NCBI GenBank assembly: GCA_024403855.1
Contig: JAKSRC010000005.1
Location: 1-64,000 of the forward strand
Source of the DNA: Saccharofermentans sp.
Lineage (GTDB): Bacteria > Bacillota > Clostridia > Saccharofermentanales > Saccharofermentanaceae
Direction: 5' to 3'
Length of the DNA: 64,000 bases
Position 1 is the first letter of the stretch; every line of letters begins with the position of its first letter. The notes beneath the pieces were generated by a model. The model did no database searches. It saw only the letters and a list, made by a program, of their open reading frames with translations, and was not told where the DNA came from. Below are positions 15,924 through 24,041 of this stretch, one piece after another. The position numbers were made by a program, and so were the translations under genes.

Positions 15924-16904
15924 ATGAAAAAGAATGAACGCAAAGACCTCGTAACTAACATTTACACAGCAGACCCTTCTGCACATGTATTTGACGGTAA
16001 GATTTATATTTATCCTTCACACGATGAAGGTCTTGATGTTCCTGAAGATGACGACGGCGAACAGTATATCATGAAGGATTACCACATCCTTTCTATGGAT
16101 TCATTGGACAGCGATTGTGTTGATAACGGTGTTGCTATTCACGAGGATGACATCCCGTGGGTTTCAAGACAGCTTTGGGCACCTGATGCTATTTGCACAA
16201 ATGGTAAGTATTATCTCGTATTCCCTGCAAAGGATAAGGACGATATTTTCAGAATCGGTGTAGCTGAATCCGATTCACCTGTTGGTCCTTTCAAGCCTCA
16301 GGAGAACTACATTCAGGGAAGCTACAGTATCGACCCTGCAGTCCTCTTGGATGATGACGGCAGAATCTACTGCTACAATGGTGGTCTCTGGGGCGGTCAG
16401 CTCGAAATGTGGCAGTCCGGTACATTCAATCCTGATGAGCATCGTCCTGAAGGCGATGAGAACGCATTGGGACCCTTGTTCTCAGAGTTCACACCTGATA
16501 TGACAGCTTTCAAGGCTGCTCCTAAGATGATCACAATCCTCGATGAGAATGGTGACCCTATCAAGGCTGGTGACGAGGATCGTCGTTATTTCGAAGACCC
16601 TTGGATGCACAAGTTCAATGGCAAGTACTATTTCTCATATTCAACAGGCACAACACACTATCTCTGCTATGCTGAAGGTACTTCACCTGAAGGTCCTTTC
16701 ACATACAAGGGAAGAATCATGGAGCCTGTTATCGGTTGGACAACACATCACTCCATCGTAGAGATCGACGGCGAGTGGTATCTCTTCTATCACGATGCTA
16801 AGCGTGCAGGCGGCTGCTCACACAAGAGAAGCGTTAAGTTCACACACCTCAACATCGCTGAAGACGGTACAATCGAGAAGATTTATCCTTACGATCACGA
16901 GTAA
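15924..16904 (+). CDS. Glycoside hydrolase family 43 (xylosidase/arabinofuranosidase type)
   Basis: 326 aa, a single five-bladed propeller domain without signal peptide, so cytoplasmic. The three expected acidic residues are visible: Asp17 (YTADPSAHVF, base), Asp137 (SIDPAVLLDDDG, pKa modulator) and Glu224 (YFEDPWMHK, acid). The late blade motifs HHSIVEIDGEWYLFYHD and KRAGG are typical of GH43 enzymes that release xylose or arabinose from (arabino)xylan oligosaccharides. The exact specificity cannot be read. The start follows gggaggcgc. It probably acts with the GH3 enzyme at 35302 on imported oligosaccharides. Confidence 0.9.
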   Translation: MKKNERKDLVTNIYTADPSAHVFDGKIYIYPSHDEGLDVPEDDDGEQYIMKDYHILSMDSLDSDCVDNGVAIHEDDIPWVSRQLWAPDAICTNGKYYLVFPAKDKDDIFRIGVAESDSPVGPFKPQENYIQGSYSIDPAVLLDDDGRIYCYNGGLWGGQLEMWQSGTFNPDEHRPEGDENALGPLFSEFTPDMTAFKAAPKMITILDENGDPIKAGDEDRRYFEDPWMHKFNGKYYFSYSTGTTHYLCYAEGTSPEGPFTYKGRIMEPVIGWTTHHSIVEIDGEWYLFYHDAKRAGGCSHKRSVKFTHLNIAEDGTIEKIYPYDHE

Positions 16905-16926
16905 GTTTGAATTGAGTTTAAATGCA

Positions 16927-16955
16927 AAGGGCTGCCTTCGGGTGGCCCTTTTTGT
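16927..16955 (+). terminator. Terminator after the GH43 gene
   Basis: Stem aagggctgcc with ggtggccctt (two G-U pairs), a TTCG loop and a TTTTTG tail. Confidence 0.85.
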
Positions 16956-17130
16956 TGTTACAACATTAAATGCAAAAGCAGAAAGAGAAATCATTAAATC
17001 CAAGAATTTCTTGGATGTACAAGATCGTACACGAATCGGCTGCCTGCGAAGCCTGATAAGAAACGTGCCGGACCCGCCACAGGCGCTAAGCGTTCTCTTT
17101 CTGCCAGGGGTTATTATACTCTCAGTCTTA
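16956..17130. other. Structured intergenic region, possible small RNA or operator
   Basis: No gene. It contains a 19-bp palindrome with 9-bp arms (atccaagaa/ttcttggat, 16998-17016), then tgtac/gtaca, then atcggct/agcctgat, then an imperfect long hairpin aagaaacg...cgttctctt enclosed by cctg/cagg (about 17055-17106). It is noticeably more GC-rich than other intergenic stretches. I do not recognise a known RNA family. A -10 box (TATAAT, 17164-17169) for the next gene follows. Confidence 0.35.
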
Positions 17131-17217
17131 GCAGTTGTCTCTTTCGCAATGTCTGGTTTTCGGTATAATAAACGCGAATGACATTCCTTTGATTCGAGAG
17201 AAAGGCGTATACCAACC

Positions 17218-18027
17218 ATGACTACTTATTGGCCAAGTTATTATAAGAACTTCCACTGTCTGGCTGATAAGTGCCAGCATACCTGTTGTACTGACTGGGT
17301 TATTGGAATTGACGATGACTCTCTCGAGAGATTTTCGAAGAATGAGGAAATATGTTCCAAAATCTCGGATGGATGCTTTGTGCTGAAAGAAGATGGAAGA
17401 TGTCCATTCCTTAGAGACGATAATCTTTGTTCGATGATCATTAAGTATGGCGAAGATTACCTTTGCGAGATTTGCAAAGAACATCCAAGGTTTTACAACA
17501 CTGTTGATGACCATATCGAAGCCGGTATCGGACTTGTCTGTGAAGAGGCTTGCAGGCTGGTGTTAGATGCTGATAAGCCTTTTGAACTTTGCGCGGACGA
17601 TGGCTCGAAAATGGAACTTCCCGAATATGTAAGTGTAGTTTTCGATGAATCGAAGCCGCTTACCGAGATTCTCATGAGTATTAGCGGCGGCAAAAGAGCG
17701 CCCTCCAAGCTTAGAGCGGAGATTTTCGATCAGATGGAAGTGCTGGATCAGGAGTGGAGTACGCTCTTAAGCAAGTTGATTGAGAATCCTGTTTCTAATG
17801 AGGATGAAGACAGAGTCATCACTGAGCACGAACGCGAGTTCAGAAATTTTGCAGCATATCTTCTTTACCGCTATGTAGGAGTTGGCAGATTTACTGCTGA
17901 GTCGACTTATCTACTTGCAGATCTGGTTTATATAGGATGCGGATTGAAGGAAATTGCCAGAGTTTTCTCTTGCGAGGTTGAGTATTCAGATATTAATATT
18001 GAAGAGGCGCTTGATACGTTCGCCTAA
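17218..18027 (+). CDS. FliB-like (lysine-N-methylase family) cysteine-rich protein
   Basis: 269 aa. The N-terminus (YYKNFHCLADKCQHTCCTDW near 8-27) is the hallmark of the FliB family, named for flagellin lysine-N-methylase of enterobacteria. Further cysteines follow in CPFLRDDNLC (near 63-72) and LCEICKEHPRF (near 82-92), together a probable metal or Fe-S cluster site. No flagellar genes are visible, so methylation of flagellin is doubtful here; many Clostridia carry such genes outside flagellar loci. Monocistronic between a structured region and the cupin gene. Substrate unknown. Confidence 0.7.
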   Translation: MTTYWPSYYKNFHCLADKCQHTCCTDWVIGIDDDSLERFSKNEEICSKISDGCFVLKEDGRCPFLRDDNLCSMIIKYGEDYLCEICKEHPRFYNTVDDHIEAGIGLVCEEACRLVLDADKPFELCADDGSKMELPEYVSVVFDESKPLTEILMSISGGKRAPSKLRAEIFDQMEVLDQEWSTLLSKLIENPVSNEDEDRVITEHEREFRNFAAYLLYRYVGVGRFTAESTYLLADLVYIGCGLKEIARVFSCEVEYSDINIEEALDTFA

Positions 18028-18042
18028 AGGGTAAAATGACCG

Positions 18043-18059
18043 GTGTAACAATGTTACAC
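18043..18059. promoter_or_regulatory. Palindromic operator-like site TGTAACAaTGTTACA
   Basis: The 15-bp palindrome at 18044-18058 extends to 17 bp with flanking G and C. It lies 30 bp before the cupin start and matches the site at 7730-7744 except for the central base. Confidence 0.5.
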
Positions 18060-18088
18060 TCACAAAATACAAGTATTTGGAGGCTTTT

Positions 18089-18418
18089 ATGATTGCAGAT
18101 TACAACCAGATGGATTGGACCGCAAATCCCGCTTTTAAGGGCGGTGACGGAGTTTATTTCAACAAGACTTTCACTGATGGTGTTAATAAGATGATGCTGG
18201 GCAAATTGGAACCGGGTTCATCGATTGGTTTCCACAAGCATGAAGGTAACTGTGAGGTTATGTTCTTTGTTGAAGGTGAAGGCAAAGTGATTTACGACGA
18301 TGGCGAAGAGGAAGTTAAGCCCGGTTACTGCCATTATTGTCCTGAAGGACATTCACATTCGCTGATCAATAACGGTACGAAGGATTTGATCTTCTACGCT
18401 GCAGTAACAGTTCAGTAA
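18089..18418 (+). CDS. Small cupin-domain protein
   Basis: 109 aa from ATG 18089; the sequence ttggagg at 18077-18083 is its ribosome-binding site, so an upstream in-frame TTG that overlaps it is rejected. A single conserved beta-barrel: first cupin motif GFHKHEGNCEVMFFVEGEG (His, His, Glu) and second motif around PEGHSHSLIN (His). This set would bind a divalent metal. The ligand or reaction is unknown. It is preceded by a palindromic operator-like site shared with a two-component locus. Confidence 0.85.
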   Translation: MIADYNQMDWTANPAFKGGDGVYFNKTFTDGVNKMMLGKLEPGSSIGFHKHEGNCEVMFFVEGEGKVIYDDGEEEVKPGYCHYCPEGHSHSLINNGTKDLIFYAAVTVQ

Positions 18419-18423
18419 ATAAC

Positions 18424-18452
18424 AAAAGTCGTCTTACCGGACGACTTTTTTA
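18424..18452. terminator. Bidirectional terminator between cupin and acyltransferase genes
   Basis: Stem aaaagtcgtc with gacgactttt, followed by T on the plus strand and by TTTTGTT on the minus strand. It serves two convergent genes. Confidence 0.8.
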
Positions 18453-18475
18453 TTGGATATACATGAGCGGAAAAC

Positions 18476-19591
18476 TTAAAGTCTCTTACACAAAAGCTTT
18501 GAAAATCTATCTGAAGCAAAGCTTGTGAGGAAAACAACCGGTGTCAGCAAAACCATTGTCCAAAGATAGATAAGCAGTGTAATCTTGGGCCAGGTAATCA
18601 GGAATGCCAGTTCTTTTGTGTTGAGGAAAAACATGCCGCTCAAAAGCCAGTAGAACACAGAGTTTTTACCGATGAAAGTAAGCACATATCTGCTTTTCCT
18701 TTTTATATTGTCCATGATGAGAAGGAAGCCGCAGATAAAGATCGGTTCAAAAACTATATCTCCCATGCAGAAATGGTAAATAACCGAATCACCGACAAAA
18801 GTGTTGAAGATGAATCGCAGATAAAGCATGTTTCCGATTAACAGTACAGACAAAGCAATCACAAGGGCTGAAGGGAATTTACTGGCGAAATCGAAGACCT
18901 TTTTATACGTATTGTACTTTGCAAATAGCATTCCGACAGCGAAAAGCGGGAACCAGCCTAACACGAAAAGCACGGAGCTTCCAACGAATGAGAAAATGTT
19001 TTCGAAGCTTTCCTCGTGAATAATTCCTCTGCAAATAAAAGTGATCGCATAGGGAATGACAACATAAATCAGAATATCGATCAGGGCGTTCTTTTTGAAT
19101 CTGCGCTCGATTAATCTTATGAGTGGCAGCAATAAAATGAGCAACACATAAAGTTTTATGAACCAGCTGAAACTGACATAGAGAAGGTCATCTGAATGAA
19201 TCAGCGCGAAAAGGTTGAAAACAAGATTTTTGGGCTCAAATCTTCCTGCACATACAAGATAAATTATCGCGATGACCATCACGATCCAGTAGGGAATAAG
19301 AGTCTTGATCAGTCGCTGAAGAACGTAATGCTTTCTTGGCGTTTCCTTGCTGATATATGACTTGTATATGCCGTATCCTGAACAGAAAAGGAACATGGCA
19401 ATACAGATTTTGCCTGATGCTCCGATTACATAATCCATTCCTTCTGTGCCCGGTACTATTGCTCTCCAGCCTTCAAGATATTCAACTCCGAATAAGTGGT
19501 GGAACATCAGTAAAAGAAGGGCGATGCCTTTAAGATGTTCAGTCTTTTCTATTGTTATCTCTGAGGAAGGTGATGATTTGGGGATAGTCAT
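18476..19591 (-). CDS. Acyltransferase family 3 membrane protein (OafA/YrhL-like)
   Basis: 371 aa with about ten membrane segments. The first segment carries LKGIALLLLMFHHLFG (about 20-35), holding the conserved His pair of membrane-bound O-acyltransferases. These enzymes transfer acetyl or similar groups to surface polysaccharides, lipids or wall components. It starts four bases after the nuclease gene stop on the same strand, with only a weak ribosome-binding site, so it is probably translationally coupled. The sugar acceptor is unknown. Confidence 0.85.
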   Translation of the reverse strand: MTIPKSSPSSEITIEKTEHLKGIALLLLMFHHLFGVEYLEGWRAIVPGTEGMDYVIGASGKICIAMFLFCSGYGIYKSYISKETPRKHYVLQRLIKTLIPYWIVMVIAIIYLVCAGRFEPKNLVFNLFALIHSDDLLYVSFSWFIKLYVLLILLLPLIRLIERRFKKNALIDILIYVVIPYAITFICRGIIHEESFENIFSFVGSSVLFVLGWFPLFAVGMLFAKYNTYKKVFDFASKFPSALVIALSVLLIGNMLYLRFIFNTFVGDSVIYHFCMGDIVFEPIFICGFLLIMDNIKRKSRYVLTFIGKNSVFYWLLSGMFFLNTKELAFLITWPKITLLIYLWTMVLLTPVVFLTSFASDRFSKLLCKRL

Positions 19592-19594
19592 AAA

Positions 19595-20239
19595 TCAACT
19601 CTCGTATTTTCTGAAGTCGTCTGCGTATTTGAGGTTGGGTTTGATATAAACCGGTTTTGCGTGGCCTGTTGCAAGCATGATCTCGTTGACCATGATGTAG
19701 GTGGATCCTGTGTCAATCCAGACATAGGCAAGAGTTCTGTCGTACTGATCCTTTTCTTCGACGTCCATTTCGAGATAAACCGTGTCAACATTGGCCAGAA
19801 GTTCCTGCAAAAATTTTGAGGCTTCTCGGCCTTCGTCGGTGTTTTTGCTTTCATCTTCATGAACGGATTCAGGAGCGTCAATACCGGTAAGTCTGACTCT
19901 GACTTGTTTGCCGTTGGCATCGTGAATGATTATGGTGTCGCCATCAACTACACGCTCAAGTTCAACGGGAATAAGAACGGACGGGTTTACCTGGAGCTTT
20001 ACGCCGAAGGGTAACTCATCGCCGCCGAAATCATTCTCGGAATAGACTGAAGCAGCGGTATTGCTGGTCTCAACGTAGATTGGCTGTTGTGGTTTATCGA
20101 AAAAACATCCGGTGAGAAAGCCCAAAGAAAGCACCAATACCACCAGTGATGACGGTATCGGGCGCTCGAAAAATCTTACGAAAAAAGTTTTCGAATTCGA
20201 AAACGAACGAGGGATATCAGACTTTATTACATTTTTCAT
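19595..20239 (-). CDS. Thermonuclease (SNase) family lipoprotein
   Basis: 214 aa. After a charged N-terminus of about 30 residues comes a hydrophobic segment ending in lipobox LTGC (Cys near 46), so the protein is probably exported and lipid-anchored. The SNase fold follows: VVDGDTIII, VRLTGIDAPES (Arg, Asp and Glu of the active site) and QYDRTLAYVWI (second catalytic Arg). It hydrolyses DNA and RNA in a Ca2+-dependent way in the family. The N-terminal extension before the signal segment is longer than usual. First gene of a two-gene unit with the acyltransferase. Confidence 0.85.
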   Translation of the reverse strand: MKNVIKSDIPRSFSNSKTFFVRFFERPIPSSLVVLVLSLGFLTGCFFDKPQQPIYVETSNTAASVYSENDFGGDELPFGVKLQVNPSVLIPVELERVVDGDTIIIHDANGKQVRVRLTGIDAPESVHEDESKNTDEGREASKFLQELLANVDTVYLEMDVEEKDQYDRTLAYVWIDTGSTYIMVNEIMLATGHAKPVYIKPNLKYADDFRKYES

Positions 20240-20288
20240 GAAAGTATTTTAATCCTTAATTTATCCTCTGCAAAGTCGGGTTAATTAT

Positions 20289-20302
20289 GATAGAATTCTA
20301 TC
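20289..20302. promoter_or_regulatory. 14-bp perfect palindrome upstream of carB
   Basis: gatagaattctatc is fully self-complementary and sits 39 bp before the carB start. It overlaps a possible -10 (TATGAT, 20286-20291). It may be an operator for pyrimidine or arginine control, but it matches no motif I know. Confidence 0.35.
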
Positions 20303-20340
20303 CAGTAAATTTTTAGCATATATATAAAGGGGGCTTCATT

Positions 20341-23300
20341 ATGCCAAAGAGAGACGACATCAATAAGATTCTCATTATCGGTTCAGGTCCTATCATCATC
20401 GGTCAGGCTTGCGAGTTCGACTATTCAGGAACCCAGGCATGCAAAGCTTTGAGAAAGCTTGGCTACCAGATCGTTCTTGTAAACTCCAATCCTGCAACTA
20501 TCATGACCGACCCTGATGTAGCAGACAGAACTTACATCGAACCGCTCAACGTTAAGAGGCTTGAGCAGATTATTGCCAAGGAGCGCCCCGATGCACTTCT
20601 CCCTAACCTCGGTGGTCAGTCCGGATTGAACCTCTGCTCAGAACTTGCTGAAGCAGGTATCCTCGAGAAGTACAACGTTCAGGTAATCGGCGTTCAGGTT
20701 GACGCAATCGAAAGAGGCGAGGACAGAATCGAGTTCAAGGAGACAATGTCTTCTTTGGGTATCGAGATGCCCAGATCACGCGAAGCTTACTCTGTTGATG
20801 AAGCAATCAAGATTGCAGAAGAACTTAACTACCCTGTAGTAATCAGACCTGCTTACACAATGGGTGGCGCAGGCGGCGGTCTCGTTTATAACATTGACGA
20901 GCTTAAGACTGTCGTTGAAAGAGGTCTTGCTGCTTCCATGATTCACCAGGTACTCGTTGAAGAGTCAATCAGTGGTTGGGAAGAGCTTGAGCTCGAAGTA
21001 GTTAGAGACGCAAACAACAACGTTATCACAGTTTGTTTCATCGAGAATATCGATCCTATCGGCGTACATACAGGTGACTCTTTCTGCTCTGCTCCGATGC
21101 TTACAATTTCTGAAGATGTTCAGAAGAAACTTCAGGAATATTCATACAGCATTGTTAAGGCAATCGAAGTTATCGGTGGTTGTAACTGCCAGTTCGCTCA
21201 CGATCCTAAGACTGGAAGAATCGTTGTAATCGAGATCAACCCCAGAACATCAAGATCTTCCGCTTTGGCTTCCAAGGCAACAGGTTTCCCGATTGCTCTC
21301 GTATCTGCTATGCTCGCATGCGGACTCACATTGGATGAGATTCCTTGCGGTAAGTACGGCACACTCGATAAGTACTATCCGGATGGCGACTATGTCGTAA
21401 TCAAGTTCGCTAGATGGGCATTCGAAAAGTTCCATGGCGCACAGGACAAGCTCGGCACACAGATGAGAGCCGTTGGCGAAGTCATGAGCATTGGTAAGAC
21501 ATATAAGGAAGCTTTCCAGAAGGCTATCAGATCTTTGGAGAAGGATAGATATGGTTTGGGCTTTGCTAAGGATTTCAACAAGCTTTCAAAGGACGAGCTT
21601 ATGTTGAAGCTTGCTCAGCCTTCATCAGAGCGTCAGTTCATCATGTATGAGGCACTCCGTAAGGGCGCTACAGTTGATGAACTTTTCGAGCTTACAAAGA
21701 TCAAGCACTGGTTCATCGAGCAGATGAAGGAACTCGTTGAAGAAGAGGAAGAGCTTCTCAAGAATGCAGGCAGAATCCCTGACGAGAAGACAATGCGTCA
21801 GGCTAAGCTTGATGGTTTCTCTGATAAGTACCTCTCACAGCTCCTCGGTGTATCCGAAGATCTTATCCGCCGTGCTCGTTATGAATACGGAATCAAGGAA
21901 GGATGGGAAGGCGTTCACGTATCCGGAACACAGGATGCAGCTTATTACTATTCTTCTTACCACATTGAAGACAAGTCACCTTCTTCCAACAACAAGAAGA
22001 TCATGATTCTCGGCGGTGGTCCTAACAGAATCGGTCAGGGTATCGAATTCGACTATTGCTGCGTACACGCTGCTCTTGCTTTGAAGAAGCTTGGCTTCGA
22101 GTCAATCATCGTAAACTGCAACCCTGAGACAGTTTCAACAGACTACGATACATCCGACAAGCTCTATTTCGAGCCTTTGACATTGGAAGATGTTCTTGCA
22201 ATTCACGAAAAGGAAAAGCCTATCGGCGTTATCGCTCAGTTCGGCGGTCAGACACCTTTGAATCTTGCAGCATCCCTTAAGGCTAACGGCGTAAATATTC
22301 TCGGTACAACACCTGAGACAATCGACCTCGCAGAAGACAGAGATCACTTCCGTGCAATGATGGATCGTTTGGGCATCCCGATGCCTGAGGCTGGTATGGC
22401 AGTTAATGCTGATGAAGCTATCTCCATCGCAAATAAGATTGGCTACCCTGTAATGGTTCGTCCTTCTTACGTCTTGGGCGGAAGAGGAATGGAAATCGTT
22501 CACGATGACGAGATGATGAGAGTCTACATGAATGCCGCAGTAGGCGTTACACCTGACAGACCTATCCTCATCGACCGTTTCCTCCACCACGCTACAGAGT
22601 GCGAAGCAGATGCTATCTCTGATGGTACAAACTGCTATGTTCCTGCAGTTATGGAGCACATTGAGCTAGCCGGCATTCACTCCGGTGACTCCGCATGCAT
22701 CCTGCCTTCAAAGAATCTTTCACCTGAACTCGTTGAGACAATCAAGGAGTACACAAGAAAGATTGCTGTTGAGATGCACGTCGTAGGTCTTATGAACATG
22801 CAGTACGCTATTGAGGATGGTGTTGTATTTGTACTCGAGGCTAACCCTCGTGCTTCAAGAACAGTACCGCTCGTATCAAAGGTTACCGGTACAAACATGG
22901 TAAAGATTGCTACAGATATCATGACAGGAAGCCTTACAGGCAGACCGTCACCTGTACCTGAACTCCACGATAAGAAGTTCAATCACTATGGTGTCAAGGA
23001 AGCTGTCTTCCCGTTCAATATGTTCCAGGAAGTTGACCCTATCCTTGGACCTGAAATGAGATCTACCGGTGAGGTTTTGGGACTTGCTACAAACTTCGGT
23101 GAAGCAAGCTTCAAGGCTCAGGAAGCAACAAAGACAGAACTTCCTTTGGAGGGTAGTGTTCTTCTTTCAGTTTCTGACTACGATAAGGTTGACCTCGTTG
23201 AAGTAGCTCAGATGTTTGCAGATCTTGGATTCAAGATTTTCGCAACAGGCGGTACATACGACATGATCGTTAAGGCTGGCATTGAAGCTGAGAAGGCTAA

Positions 23301-23553
23301 GAAGCTTTATGAGGGCAGACCTAACATCGGCGACATGATCCTCAACCACCAGGTAGACTTGGTAATCAATACACCTGCAGGCAAGGCTTCAGCTCACGAC
23401 GACTCCTACATCCGTAAGGATGCTATCCGTCAGCACCTTCCTTACATCACAACAATGGCAGCTGCCAAGGCTTGTGCAGAAGGTATCAAGGCTGCTAAGG
23501 CTTCCGCTTTCGAAGTTAAGGCACTTCAGGACTATCACGCAGAGATTAAGTAA
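20341..23553 (+). CDS. carB: Carbamoyl-phosphate synthase large subunit
   Basis: 1070 aa, full family length. It makes carbamoyl phosphate from bicarbonate, ATP and glutamine-derived ammonia for pyrimidine and arginine synthesis. Two homologous ATP-grasp halves are seen: LIIGSGPIIIGQACEFDYSG at the N-terminus and ILGGGPNRIGQGIEFDYCC near 560, each with glycine-rich ATP loops (TMGGAGGG; VLGGRGMEI). The C-terminal MGS-like allosteric domain (about 935-1070) contains FATGGTYDMI. The ribosome-binding site is aaaggggg. No carA lies beside it, which is unusual because carA and carB are commonly adjacent. A single-gene unit with its own terminator. Confidence 0.97.
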   Translation: MPKRDDINKILIIGSGPIIIGQACEFDYSGTQACKALRKLGYQIVLVNSNPATIMTDPDVADRTYIEPLNVKRLEQIIAKERPDALLPNLGGQSGLNLCSELAEAGILEKYNVQVIGVQVDAIERGEDRIEFKETMSSLGIEMPRSREAYSVDEAIKIAEELNYPVVIRPAYTMGGAGGGLVYNIDELKTVVERGLAASMIHQVLVEESISGWEELELEVVRDANNNVITVCFIENIDPIGVHTGDSFCSAPMLTISEDVQKKLQEYSYSIVKAIEVIGGCNCQFAHDPKTGRIVVIEINPRTSRSSALASKATGFPIALVSAMLACGLTLDEIPCGKYGTLDKYYPDGDYVVIKFARWAFEKFHGAQDKLGTQMRAVGEVMSIGKTYKEAFQKAIRSLEKDRYGLGFAKDFNKLSKDELMLKLAQPSSERQFIMYEALRKGATVDELFELTKIKHWFIEQMKELVEEEEELLKNAGRIPDEKTMRQAKLDGFSDKYLSQLLGVSEDLIRRARYEYGIKEGWEGVHVSGTQDAAYYYSSYHIEDKSPSSNNKKIMILGGGPNRIGQGIEFDYCCVHAALALKKLGFESIIVNCNPETVSTDYDTSDKLYFEPLTLEDVLAIHEKEKPIGVIAQFGGQTPLNLAASLKANGVNILGTTPETIDLAEDRDHFRAMMDRLGIPMPEAGMAVNADEAISIANKIGYPVMVRPSYVLGGRGMEIVHDDEMMRVYMNAAVGVTPDRPILIDRFLHHATECEADAISDGTNCYVPAVMEHIELAGIHSGDSACILPSKNLSPELVETIKEYTRKIAVEMHVVGLMNMQYAIEDGVVFVLEANPRASRTVPLVSKVTGTNMVKIATDIMTGSLTGRPSPVPELHDKKFNHYGVKEAVFPFNMFQEVDPILGPEMRSTGEVLGLATNFGEASFKAQEATKTELPLEGSVLLSVSDYDKVDLVEVAQMFADLGFKIFATGGTYDMIVKAGIEAEKAKKLYEGRPNIGDMILNHQVDLVINTPAGKASAHDDSYIRKDAIRQHLPYITTMAAAKACAEGIKAAKASAFEVKALQDYHAEIK

Positions 23554-23579
23554 TATATCTCTTAAATCAAATTCATTGG

Positions 23580-23606
23580 GGGCTACTCATCTGAGTAGCC
23601 CTTTTC
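23580..23606 (+). terminator. Terminator after carB
   Basis: Perfect 10-bp stem gggctactca/tgagtagccc with a two-base loop and a TTTTCT tail. Confidence 0.85.
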
Positions 23607-24030
23607 TATTGTTTTCTCGTGGGAAATCTTTATAAAAATGTTTGATTTTGTGGGCTATTGCTTAAATCTTGCTAATTTTTCTGTGCTGTAAAAAGTGGGC
23701 TACAGTCCTCAAAGCCCCTAAAATACGCTATAGTGCTCTGATGCCTCATTATTGCCTCGTTTTGATTTTACCAATCTTGCTATGTTGGAGAGCAAGATTT
23801 GTATAGCGAAATTCGGAAAATACTGAAGAAATTGCAAGGATAAAACTCGTAAACTCCATTAAATAATGGGTGTTTGTCGAAAAACTCCATTGGAACGGTT
23901 GAGATTGCAAATCGCAAGAATGGTTAAATTTGTTCAAAGCGTATAATATTATTTGAAAGAATATTGCACTTTGGTAAATACATTTTTCGCCCCGTTCCTT
24001 TAATATGGTACTTGTACTATTAAGTGAATC
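23607..24030 (+). other. Long leader/regulatory region of the pentose operon
   Basis: No gene in about 430 bases. Seen: hairpin aatcttgct/agcaagatt (near 23771-23797); direct repeats aaactccatt at 23851 and 23882; an imperfect inverted repeat around aaactccat...atgggtgttt; ttgcaaatcgcaa near 23906; and a TATAAT at 23942-23947. The structure suggests operator or attenuation control of xylulokinase and following genes. No known riboswitch was recognised. Confidence 0.4.
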
Positions 24031-24041
24031 GGGAGGTTCTT

